In this document: piece after piece, positions 32,617-40,460 of the stretch
Position numbering within the stretch: the first letter of the stretch is position 1
How the letters are laid out: each line of letters opens with the position of its first letter
NCBI GenBank assembly: GCA_032334055.1
Contig: JAUOZS010000001.1
Span: 4,054,001 to 4,118,000 of the forward strand
DNA: 64,000 nt
Source: Selenomonadales bacterium 4137-cl
GTDB taxonomy: Bacteria > Bacillota > Negativicutes > Sporomusales > UBA7701
Direction of reading: 5' to 3'
The notes under the pieces: model-generated
The model's input: the letters and a program-made list of their open reading frames with translations, nothing else
What the model was told of the DNA's origin: nothing
Databases searched by the model: none
Program-made: the position numbers and the translations under genes

Positions 32617-35271
32617 ATGCAGATTCTTTCGGTACATATGATGCCGGGCGCCAATATTTACAGCCACCGCTCCGTGCTGCGGGTGAGGCTGGAACTCGGC
32701 GAGGACGAGGATGTTCCCACGAACGAGCTGGGCGATTTTTCCTCCCGCCTGCTGGCTGTATTGCCGGGACTGGCGGAGCACGCCTGCAGCCGGGGTTATC
32801 CGGGGGGGTTCGCGGAACGTCTGACGGAGGGGACGTATCTGCCTCATGTCTTCGAGCATGTGGTGATCGAGCTGCAATGCCTGGCCGGCTATGAGGTGAG
32901 CTTTGGCAAGGCGCGGGAAACGGACCGGGCGGGCCGGTACGATGTCGTGGTCGGGTACCGGGTGGCGTCTGCGGCCGAGCAGGCGGTGAAGGAAGCAGGG
33001 GTGCTTATGGCTGCGCTGCTGGCGGGGGGCGGCTACGACGCGGCGGCGGCGGTCGGCCGCGTCCACGATGCCGGAGAGGCAGGCAGTCTGGGCCCGAGTA
33101 CGGCTGCGATCGCCGAGGCTGCCGGGCGGCGCGGCATACCGATCACGCGGGTGGCTAGCGAGGATTTGCTAATCCTGGGCTATGGATGCCGGCAGCAGCG
33201 GGTTTGGGCCACGGTTACCGGCAGGACGGGGGCGTTGGCTGTGGACCTGGCATGCGACAAGTCGCTTACCAAGCATGTGTTGGCGGGAGGCGGCGTGCCT
33301 GTTCCGGAAGGGCTGGTGGTCGATTCGGCGGCGGAAGCGGTGCGGGCCGCCGGGCTTCTGGGCCGGCCGGTGGCTGTTAAGCCGGCCGGCGGCAATCAGG
33401 GCAAAGGCGTGACACTCAATGTCACAAGCCCGTCCGAGGTGGAGAGGGCGTTCACTATCGCGGCCGCTTTCGACAGCCGGGTGCTTGTGGAGGAATTCAT
33501 CCCCGGTCGCCAGTACCGGCTGTGTATAGTGGGCGGCAAGATGGCGGCGGCGGCGGAGCGCATCCCGGCCTATGTGACTGGCGATGGCGTCCATACGGTA
33601 AGTGAGCTCGTAGAGTTGGTCAACAGGGACCCGCTCAGGGGTGAAGGGCATGAGCGGCCGCTGACCAGGATCAAAATCGACCCGGTGGCGATTACAGTGC
33701 TCGCCAGGCAGGAGCTGACCTCGCAGACAGTACCGGAGGCCGGCAGGGTGGTGTATATCCGGGAGAACGCCAATTTGAGCACTGGCGGAACGGCGGTCGA
33801 TGTGACCGACGCCGTGCATCCCGACAATGTGCTACTCGCGGAGCGGGCGGCGATGTTGCTGGGGCTCGATGTCGCCGGAGTGGATTTGGTGGCCGAGGAT
33901 ATCGGCCGACCGATCACCGACGGGCATGGAGTCGTGATCGAAGTGAACGCTGCGCCGGGTATCCGTATGCACCATTATCCGTCGGCCGGCAAGCCGCGCG
34001 ATGTGGCCGCCCGGGTGGTAGACCACCTTTTTCCCCGTGGCGACGGCCGGATTCCGGTTATCGTCGTGACCGGCACCAACGGCAAAACGACGGTGAGCAG
34101 GATGATCGGACACATCTGGCAGCATGCCGGCTATTGCGCCGGGATGACCACCACCGACGGCATATATATCGGCAACCGCCGCGTGATGGGCGGGGACGCG
34201 ACCGGCCCGGTCAGCGCCCGCACCGTGCTCACCGACCCTGCGGTTGAGGTGGCGGTGCTGGAGACGGCCCGCGGCGGCATACAGCGCAGCGGGTTGGGGT
34301 TCGACGCCTGCGATGTCGCCGTAATAACCAATATCAGTGAGGACCATTTTGGCCAGGACGGCATCGAGGACATCGACGACCTTGTTTTCATCAAGTCGCT
34401 GGTGGCCGAGGTTGTGCGGCCCGGCGGCCATATCCTGCTGAACGCCGACGATCCTTACGTGACCGCTGTCAGGGGGCGGGCCAAGGGCGAAGTCGTTTAT
34501 TTCAGCACCGAACCTGACAATCTCCTTGTTCGCCGGCACCTTAGTGTCGGCGGCAAGGCCTTTTTCGTGCAGGACGGCGTTATTTACGCCGCGTGCGGCC
34601 GCCTTGGCAGGCCGGTCGTAAGGGTGGAGGACGTGCCTGTTACACTGGCGGGCATCGCTCTTCACAATGTTCAGAACGCCGTGATTGCCGCGGCGGCCTG
34701 TTACTGCATGAAGGTCCCGGTCAGTTATATTCAGGAGGGACTGTCGAGCTTCGAGCATAACCCGGGGCGGCTCAATATGGTAACGTTCGGCGACTTCCGG
34801 GTGTGTGTGGACTACGGCCACAATCCGGCCGGGTATCAGGCGTTGCTTAATACGGTCAAGCGTCTCGGCGCCAGACGGCTGGTGGGTGTTATCGCCGCTC
34901 CCGGAGACCGTAGGGATGATGTTATCATGAATGTGGGCCGGGTAGCCGGTTATGGGTTCGACTACCTGTTCATCAAGGAAGATGCCGACCTGCGCGGCCG
35001 CCGGCCGGGCGAGACGGCGGAGCTCCTGCGCCGAGGCGCTTTGGAGGCGGGAATTTCCGCCGAAAGGGTTGCGACGATTTACGCGGAGGATGAGGCGGTT
35101 TTGGCCGCGCTATCCGCCGCTTTACCGGGCGACCTGATCGTGGTGTTTTACGAAAAGTACGATAAGGTGACGGCGGTGATCGAGTCGTTCCGGGAGAAAC
35201 GAGTGGAGCGCCCGGCTGCTTACTCCGTGGGGTACGCGCCGGGGTTGGTGGTGAGCGCAAATTCGCTTTAG
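32617..35271 (+). CDS. cphA: Cyanophycin synthetase
   Basis: An 884-aa enzyme that builds the storage polymer multi-L-arginyl-poly-L-aspartate. The N-terminal domain (1-160) is followed by an ATP-grasp domain (about 200-460, KPAGGNQGKGVTLNV, VLVEEFIPGRQYRL, VIEVNAAPGIRMH) and a Mur-ligase-like domain (about 480-860) with GTNGKTTVSRM, ISEDHFGQDGI and the HNPAGYQALL region. All three domains are full length. SD AGGAGG precedes ATG 32617. Such genes are found in some spore-forming clostridia, where the polymer has been linked to sporulation. Confidence 0.95.
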   Translation: MQILSVHMMPGANIYSHRSVLRVRLELGEDEDVPTNELGDFSSRLLAVLPGLAEHACSRGYPGGFAERLTEGTYLPHVFEHVVIELQCLAGYEVSFGKARETDRAGRYDVVVGYRVASAAEQAVKEAGVLMAALLAGGGYDAAAAVGRVHDAGEAGSLGPSTAAIAEAAGRRGIPITRVASEDLLILGYGCRQQRVWATVTGRTGALAVDLACDKSLTKHVLAGGGVPVPEGLVVDSAAEAVRAAGLLGRPVAVKPAGGNQGKGVTLNVTSPSEVERAFTIAAAFDSRVLVEEFIPGRQYRLCIVGGKMAAAAERIPAYVTGDGVHTVSELVELVNRDPLRGEGHERPLTRIKIDPVAITVLARQELTSQTVPEAGRVVYIRENANLSTGGTAVDVTDAVHPDNVLLAERAAMLLGLDVAGVDLVAEDIGRPITDGHGVVIEVNAAPGIRMHHYPSAGKPRDVAARVVDHLFPRGDGRIPVIVVTGTNGKTTVSRMIGHIWQHAGYCAGMTTTDGIYIGNRRVMGGDATGPVSARTVLTDPAVEVAVLETARGGIQRSGLGFDACDVAVITNISEDHFGQDGIEDIDDLVFIKSLVAEVVRPGGHILLNADDPYVTAVRGRAKGEVVYFSTEPDNLLVRRHLSVGGKAFFVQDGVIYAACGRLGRPVVRVEDVPVTLAGIALHNVQNAVIAAAACYCMKVPVSYIQEGLSSFEHNPGRLNMVTFGDFRVCVDYGHNPAGYQALLNTVKRLGARRLVGVIAAPGDRRDDVIMNVGRVAGYGFDYLFIKEDADLRGRRPGETAELLRRGALEAGISAERVATIYAEDEAVLAALSAALPGDLIVVFYEKYDKVTAVIESFREKRVERPAAYSVGYAPGLVVSANSL

Positions 35272-35305
35272 CGCGCGGCCGGGCTAGAAAATAATCCCTT
35301 GGCAT

Positions 35306-35334
35306 TTGCAGGCAAATACCCTTGTGTGTAGAAT
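35306..35334 (+). promoter_or_regulatory. Possible cheW promoter
   Basis: TTGCAG (35306-35311) and TAGAAT (35329-35334) are separated by 17 bp. The -35 is weak. A second -10-like TATACT lies at 35346. Confidence 0.4.
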
Positions 35335-35369
35335 TACAACATAAATATACTACGGATGGGGGTATTACG

Positions 35370-35840
35370 ATGGACGACGTCACAGCTAACGAAGAGTTGC
35401 AGTTGGTTATTTTTCGCCTCGCCAAGGAAGAGTTCGGCTTGCCGATAACCAAGGTGCAGGAGATTAACCGTCTCGTGCCGATTACCAAGTTGCCGCAGAC
35501 GCCTTCTTTCATGGAGGGGATAATCAATCTGCGCGGCCGGATAATCCCGGTGATCGACCTTCGGAAACGCTTCCAGCTGGCCGGCGCCGAACAGAGCGAC
35601 GACAATCGCATCATCATCGTCGAGGTCAGCGGACAGACGATTGGGGTCATCGTCGATTCGGTAACCGAGGTTGTCCGTCTGCCTGGGTCGAGCGTCGAGC
35701 CGCCGCCGCCGGCCTTCATTCTCGACGCCCAGTATATCCACGGGGTGGGCAAACTTGACGATAGGTTGCTGATTATGCTCGACATCGATAAGATATTGAC
35801 CAGCCAGGAAGAAATAATGCTTAAACAGATCAAGCAATAA
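35370..35840 (+). CDS. cheW: CheW-like chemotaxis coupling protein
   Basis: A 156-aa single-domain CheW protein, expected to link chemoreceptors to CheA. Typical segments are VIFRLAKEEFGLPITKVQEI, MEGIINLRGRIIPVIDLRKRF and GVIVDSVTEVVRLP. No other chemotaxis gene is in the window. ATG 35370 has GGGGGT upstream. Its stop overlaps the ispE start (TAATG), so the two are translationally coupled, an unusual pairing. Confidence 0.9.
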   Translation: MDDVTANEELQLVIFRLAKEEFGLPITKVQEINRLVPITKLPQTPSFMEGIINLRGRIIPVIDLRKRFQLAGAEQSDDNRIIIVEVSGQTIGVIVDSVTEVVRLPGSSVEPPPPAFILDAQYIHGVGKLDDRLLIMLDIDKILTSQEEIMLKQIKQ

Positions 35841-36745
35841 TGCCTGTTGAACGACTGGTTCTCGCCGCCAGGGCCAAGATCAACCTTGCGCTCGACGTGC
35901 TGTTCAAGCGGCCGGACGGATACCACGAAGTGGCGATGGTGATGCAGTCGCTGGCGCTGGCCGACAAGGTAACGCTTACAGCCGACCGCGCGCTCAGCGT
36001 GGTTTCCACGGCGCCGGATCTGGAATGCGGGCCGTCCAACCTGGCTTACCGGGCTGCTGCCCTGCTCAGGGAGCGGTGCGGGGTCGACCGCGGGGTCCGC
36101 ATCGCCCTGGAGAAAAATATTCCGCTGGCGGCGGGTCTGGCCGGCGGCAGCGCCGATGCTGCCGCCGTCTTGCGCGGCCTGAACAGGCTGTGGGGCCTGG
36201 GGCTTACGCTTTCCGAACTGGAGGGTGTCGGCGCCGCTCTGGGGTCGGATGTACCCTTCTGCCTGCGTGGCGGCACGGTGTTGGCAACGGGAAGGGGCGA
36301 GGCCTTGAGGTCGTTGCCAGCCCTGCCTCATGCCTGGATAGTGCTGGCCAAACCGCCGGTCGCCGTTTCCACCGCCTGGGTGTACGGCAATTACCGCGGC
36401 GAGCGGGTGACGCTCCGCCCCGATGTTGCCGGCATGGAGTCGTGCCTGGCTGCGGGCGATCTTAACGGCGTGACCGCCCGCCTGGCCAATGTTTTGGAGA
36501 CAGTAACGGTGCCGGCCCATCCCGCCGTGGCGGCGCTCAAGGCTGCGATGCTGGAGCATGGCGCCAGGGCCAGCCTGATGTCAGGCAGCGGGCCGACCGT
36601 ATTCGGCATTGCCGATAATCTTCGCCAGGCGGAGAAAATCGCCGCCGCGCTCAGAAGTTCGACTGATGCCTGGGTGACGGTGACGGAGACGGCTGGTGAA
36701 TTGGAGGGAGAAGATGGAACGACGGTTGCCGCCGATCAAGCTTGA
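35840..36745 (+). CDS. ispE: 4-diphosphocytidyl-2-C-methyl-D-erythritol kinase
   Basis: GHMP kinase of the MEP isoprenoid pathway, 301 aa. AKINLALDVLFKRPDGYHEV is the N-terminal signature, PLAAGLAGGSADAAAVLRGLN the ATP-binding loop, and SLMSGSGPTVFGI the third GHMP motif. It begins within the cheW stop codon and overlaps the downstream GntR gene by 32 bp. Upstream of purR as in Bacillus. Confidence 0.95.
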   Translation: MPVERLVLAARAKINLALDVLFKRPDGYHEVAMVMQSLALADKVTLTADRALSVVSTAPDLECGPSNLAYRAAALLRERCGVDRGVRIALEKNIPLAAGLAGGSADAAAVLRGLNRLWGLGLTLSELEGVGAALGSDVPFCLRGGTVLATGRGEALRSLPALPHAWIVLAKPPVAVSTAWVYGNYRGERVTLRPDVAGMESCLAAGDLNGVTARLANVLETVTVPAHPAVAALKAAMLEHGARASLMSGSGPTVFGIADNLRQAEKIAAALRSSTDAWVTVTETAGELEGEDGTTVAADQA

Positions 36746-37400
36746 CAGTTATCGGCCGTTGCGCGAAGTCGTCTCCGAGGCGTTGCGCGAAGCGATTTCG
36801 ACCGGCATTCTCAAGCCGGGGGAACGTCTTATGGAGATTCAGATGGCCGAAGAGCTTGGGGTCAGCCGCACGCCGGTGCGGGAGGCGATCCGGCGCCTGG
36901 AGCTCGAAGGTTTCTTGGTGATGGTGCCGCGCCGCGGTACATATGTGTCCGATTTGTCGATCAAGGACATCAACGAGGTGTTCGAAATCCGCACCGCGCT
37001 GGATGTGCTGGCGGCGGGATTGGCCGCCGAACGGATCACCGAGGAAGAACTGGAGCAGATGGAACGTTTGCTGGTGGAAATCGGCGAATATATCGACAGT
37101 GGCGAGGCCGACAGAATCGTCGACGCCGACAGTCAGTTCCACGATGTTTTATACCGGGCGAGCCGCAATGACCGGCTGGTGGGCATAATCAACAATCTGC
37201 GCGAGCAGTTTACCCGCTTCCGCTCGATATCGATGGCGTACCCCGGACGGATAAAGAATACGCTTGAGGAGCACCGGCGGTTGGTGGAGGCCATCGCCCA
37301 GCGTAACCCCGACCTGGCCCAGCAGTATGCCCGCGAGCATATGGAAAACGCCGAGCAGACGCTATTGAACGACCTTAACGAACGCCGGCAGAAACGTTAA
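36714..37400 (+). CDS. GntR/FadR-type regulator
   Basis: A 228-aa regulator. The N-terminal winged helix (about 12-75) reads PLREVVSEALREAISTGILKPGERL and ELGVSRTPVREAIRRLELEGFL. The C-terminal FCD domain (about 85-215) has the metal-ligand pattern D...H...H (DADSQFHDVLYRAS, EEHRRLVEAI, AREHMENAE), suggesting an organic-acid ligand. The effector is unknown. GGAGGGAG immediately precedes ATG 36714. Located between ispE and a nucleotidyltransferase gene in one operon. Confidence 0.88.
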   Translation: MERRLPPIKLDSYRPLREVVSEALREAISTGILKPGERLMEIQMAEELGVSRTPVREAIRRLELEGFLVMVPRRGTYVSDLSIKDINEVFEIRTALDVLAAGLAAERITEEELEQMERLLVEIGEYIDSGEADRIVDADSQFHDVLYRASRNDRLVGIINNLREQFTRFRSISMAYPGRIKNTLEEHRRLVEAIAQRNPDLAQQYAREHMENAEQTLLNDLNERRQKR

Positions 37401-37424
37401 TTTTTTTGGGAGGGAAGCGCCTCG

Positions 37425-38183
37425 ATGTACGACGCCATAATTCTGGCGGGTGGCGAAAACAGCAAAGAGATGTTCCAGTATACGCCCCAGTCCTACGAAG
37501 CGCTAATCGATATCGCCGGGAAGCCGATGGTGACTTTTGTCGCCGATGCTCTGGCGAGGTCCCGCCAGGTTGACCGCATCTTCGTGCTCGGCCCGGTTGC
37601 CGAGCTGGCGGACTGCGATTTTCCTTCCCGAACGCAGTTGGTGGAGAGCGGGCCGACGATTATCGAAACTATCCGTATCGGGATGCGCGCCCTCGGCCAT
37701 AATCGGCCCGTGCTGGTGGCGACGGCTGATATCCCCCTCCTTTCCGCCGAGGCGGTGAACGATTTTCTTGCCCAGTGCGGACGAATGCATGCCGACCTGT
37801 ATTATCCCATTGTGCCCAAAGAGGTCAACGAACACAGCTTTCCCGGCAATAAGCGCACCTATGTCCGCCTGCGCGAAGGCGTTTTCACCGGCGGGAACCT
37901 TTTTCTGGTCAATCCGGGAATAGTCGAACAGTGCGCTCTGGTGGCGGAAAAGTTCATCGCCGAGCGTAAGAATCCGTTGGTGTTGTGCAGGATGCTGGGA
38001 TGGACGTTCGTTATCCGCTTTCTGCTGGGGGTGCTTTGCCTGGCGGACGTGCAGCGGCGGGTCTCTGAGCTTCTCGGGGTTCGGGGCGCGGTGATCCAGT
38101 CGCCTTTTCCCGAATTGGGCATCGATGTCGATAAGCCGAGCGATCTCGAACTCGTGAGGGCGACGTTTTCCTTGCGGGGATGA
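37425..38183 (+). CDS. MobA-like NTP transferase
   Basis: A 252-aa nucleotidyltransferase-fold protein. YDAIILAGGE at the N-terminus is the nucleotide-binding loop, IAGKPMVTFVADAL follows, and VLVATADIPLLSAEAV carries the metal-binding Asp. The C-terminal part ends GIDVDKPSDLELV, as in molybdopterin or sugar-nucleotide transferases. The loop lacks the usual basic GxGTRM, so activity is uncertain. A GGGAGGG SD lies before the ATG. Neighbouring genes do not fix its pathway. Confidence 0.75.
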   Translation: MYDAIILAGGENSKEMFQYTPQSYEALIDIAGKPMVTFVADALARSRQVDRIFVLGPVAELADCDFPSRTQLVESGPTIIETIRIGMRALGHNRPVLVATADIPLLSAEAVNDFLAQCGRMHADLYYPIVPKEVNEHSFPGNKRTYVRLREGVFTGGNLFLVNPGIVEQCALVAEKFIAERKNPLVLCRMLGWTFVIRFLLGVLCLADVQRRVSELLGVRGAVIQSPFPELGIDVDKPSDLELVRATFSLRG

Positions 38184-38199
38184 AATATGGTTGATTAAG

Positions 38200-38232
38200 G
38201 CGCGATGGTTTGTCGCGCTTTCTGTCTTTCTT
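38200..38232 (+). terminator. Terminator after the nucleotidyltransferase gene
   Basis: GCGCGA and TCGCGC (seven-base loop) are followed by a T-rich stretch interrupted by C and G. Confidence 0.6.
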
Positions 38233-38298
38233 TCGCTTTTGCGTTTCTTTTGCGGCAGCTGGCAGGAATTGCCGCATCGGCGGGAGAATGTGAATAAA

Positions 38299-38327
38299 AA
38301 TGTTTTCGGACGGGGGAATGTTCGCCT
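38299..38327 (+). promoter_or_regulatory. Candidate PurBox-like sites before purR
   Basis: AATGTTTTCGG (38299) and AATGTTCGCC (38317) are imperfect direct repeats 18 bp apart and resemble the GTTCG core of Bacillus PurR boxes. They lie just upstream of purR, where autoregulation would be expected. The match is imperfect. Confidence 0.35.
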
Positions 38328-38349
38328 TTCCCCCTGCTACGGAGGATTA

Positions 38350-39159
38350 ATGGACAAGACGAGCAGGCAGGCGCGCAGAATCGCCCTGACCAAGATGCTG
38401 GCCGATCATCCGGGCCAGCTGTTTTCCCTTAACCGTTTCAGCAGTTTGTTCGGGGTTGCCAAATCGACGCTGTCGGAAGACCTGGAGGCGGTGCGCCAGG
38501 CGTTGGCCGACTTTGCTCTTGGCCGCCTGGAGACGGTGTCCGGCGCGGCCGGCGGCGTGCGACTGGTGCCGCTGAAAACCGAAGAGGCCGCCCATAGTCT
38601 GCTGACCGCTCTGGCGGAGAAGATGTCCGCCCCCGACAGGATTATACCCGGAGGGTTTCTTTACATGTCGGACATCCTGTTTTCCCCCCAACTGATGGCC
38701 CAGGTGGGAGAGGTTTTCCTGACGCGTTTCGCGGCCGCCGCCCCGGATCATATCATGACGGTGGAGACGAAGGGCATTCCGCTGGCGTTTGCCACTGCCC
38801 GGGCGTTCAACCTGCCGTTGGTTACGGTGAGGCGGGGCAGCCGGGTGACGGAGGGGACGGCGGTGAGCATCAATTACGTGACCGGATCTTCGCGCCGCAT
38901 CCAGACGATGTCGCTGCCGAAGCGGGCTGTCCCGCCGGGGGCGAGGGTGCTGATTATCGATGATTTCATGAAGGCCGGCGGCACTGCCTGCGGCATGGTC
39001 GACCTGGCCAGGGAGGTGGGGGCGACAGTGGTCGGCATCGGCGTGCTGGTAGCCACCGCCGAACCGGCGGACAAGCTTGTGGACAGCTTCACGCCGCTCC
39101 TCATCCTCCGCGGTGTTGATGAGCATAATAAGAAGACAGATATCCGGCCGGCTCTGTAA
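38350..39159 (+). CDS. purR: Purine operon repressor
   Basis: A 269-aa Bacillus-type PurR. An N-terminal winged helix (about 1-72, RIALTKMLADHPGQLFSLNRFSSLF) precedes a phosphoribosyltransferase-like domain (about 85-260) with the PRPP loop VLIIDDFMKAGGTACGM. PurR senses PRPP and represses purine genes. GGAGG lies just before ATG 38350; a longer in-frame start upstream lacks an SD. Located downstream of ispE as in Bacillus. Confidence 0.95.
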   Translation: MDKTSRQARRIALTKMLADHPGQLFSLNRFSSLFGVAKSTLSEDLEAVRQALADFALGRLETVSGAAGGVRLVPLKTEEAAHSLLTALAEKMSAPDRIIPGGFLYMSDILFSPQLMAQVGEVFLTRFAAAAPDHIMTVETKGIPLAFATARAFNLPLVTVRRGSRVTEGTAVSINYVTGSSRRIQTMSLPKRAVPPGARVLIIDDFMKAGGTACGMVDLAREVGATVVGIGVLVATAEPADKLVDSFTPLLILRGVDEHNKKTDIRPAL

Positions 39160-39185
39160 TTCAAGGCCGGGGACGGGAGGATAGC

Positions 39186-40403
39186 ATGGTCGGACCAATT
39201 GGCGTGAGACTGAAGGACATCCAGGAGGCTTTGGCCGCCCTGCAAGGGGTGGTTCACGCAACGCCGCTCGACCGCAGCCGGACATTCAGCGCGATGGCGG
39301 GCTGCGACGCTTATCTCAAACTGGAAAATATGCAGAAGACAGGGTCGTTCAAGATTCGCGGCGCGTATAATAAGATCCGCACCTTGAACGCGGCGGAGCG
39401 GGCCCACGGCGTGATCGCCGCCTCCGCGGGCAATCACGCCCAGGGGGTCGCTTCGGCGGCCAGTATGGCCGGTGCGAAGGCAACGATTGTGATGCCCGAG
39501 GCGGCGCCGCTGGCCAAGATCATTGCCACCCGCGGCTACGGGGCGGAGGTGGTGCTGAGCGGCACGGTCTACGACGAGGCCTACGAGCGGGCGCTTGAGC
39601 TGCAGCAGGCCGGCGGCCAGACTTTTATCCACGCCTTCAACGATAACGCGGTTATCGCCGGTCAGGGCACTGTGGGCCTGGAAATTCTCCGTGAGCTTGA
39701 GGATGTTTCCAGCATCGTTGTGCCGGTGGGCGGCGGGGGACTTATCTCCGGCATCGCCCTGGCGGTCAAGGAGACGGCGCCGCATGTCAAGGTGTACGGT
39801 GTGCAGGCCCAGGGGGCGCCGGCGATGTATATGTCCAAACGCTCCCATGCCTTGAAGACCGTTCCCGACGCGGTGACGATGGCGGACGGGATCGCGGTCA
39901 AGGTTCCGGGGGACCTTACTTTCGCCATTATCGACAAATATGTCGACGATATATTCGTTATCGACGACGAGGCTATTGCCAGCACTATTCTGATGCTGCT
40001 GGAGCGGGCCAAGCTGATGGTCGAGGGGGCGGGCGCGGTCAGCCTCGCCGCGCTGCTCCACGGCAAGGTGCCCGCCCAGGGCAAGGTCGTGAGCGTTATC
40101 TCGGGCGGAAATATCGACGTGAACATGATTTCGCGCATCATTGAGCGCGGTCTTGTAAAAGCCGGTCGGCGGGTTAAAATTTCCACCATGGTGGTGGATC
40201 GCCCCGGCGCGCTCCACCGGCTGCTCTCGGTGATCGCCGCGCTCAGGGCCAATGTAATCCATATCTACCACGACAGGGTGGAGCGGAACGTGCCGATCGG
40301 CCAGTCGATCGTCGAGGTCGGCCTGGAGACGCGCGATACCCTGCATACCGAGGAAATCCTCTCGACTCTCCGCAAAGAAGGATATAACGTCGAGGTTTTG
40401 TAG
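39186..40403 (+). CDS. ilvA: Threonine ammonia-lyase with ACT domain
   Basis: A 405-aa PLP enzyme that deaminates threonine to 2-oxobutanoate for isoleucine synthesis or catabolism. The PLP lysine is Lys56 in GSFKIRGAYNKI; the glycine loop is VGGGGLISGIALAV. The C-terminal ACT domain (about 330-405, STMVVDRPGALHRLL) suggests allosteric control. The length fits the single-ACT TdcB/IlvA type. A GGGAGGA SD precedes the ATG. Confidence 0.93.
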   Translation: MVGPIGVRLKDIQEALAALQGVVHATPLDRSRTFSAMAGCDAYLKLENMQKTGSFKIRGAYNKIRTLNAAERAHGVIAASAGNHAQGVASAASMAGAKATIVMPEAAPLAKIIATRGYGAEVVLSGTVYDEAYERALELQQAGGQTFIHAFNDNAVIAGQGTVGLEILRELEDVSSIVVPVGGGGLISGIALAVKETAPHVKVYGVQAQGAPAMYMSKRSHALKTVPDAVTMADGIAVKVPGDLTFAIIDKYVDDIFVIDDEAIASTILMLLERAKLMVEGAGAVSLAALLHGKVPAQGKVVSVISGGNIDVNMISRIIERGLVKAGRRVKISTMVVDRPGALHRLLSVIAALRANVIHIYHDRVERNVPIGQSIVEVGLETRDTLHTEEILSTLRKEGYNVEVL

Positions 40404-40435
40404 AGGATTAACGCGACAAGTGTCGAATTGTACTT

Positions 40436-40453
40436 CCTTTGAGACAAAGGAGG
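40436..40453 (+). promoter_or_regulatory. Hairpin overlapping the glmU ribosome binding site
   Basis: CCTTTG (40436-40441) and CAAAGG (40445-40450) form a 6-bp stem with an AGA loop. The 3' arm is part of the AAAGGAGG SD at 40446-40453, so folding would mask it. Confidence 0.4.
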
Positions 40454-40460
40454 CAGGTAT

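Noticed and set aside
34973..36559. A 528-codon minus-strand frame
   Set aside because: Antisense to cphA, cheW and ispE, all certain genes; composition is low-complexity.
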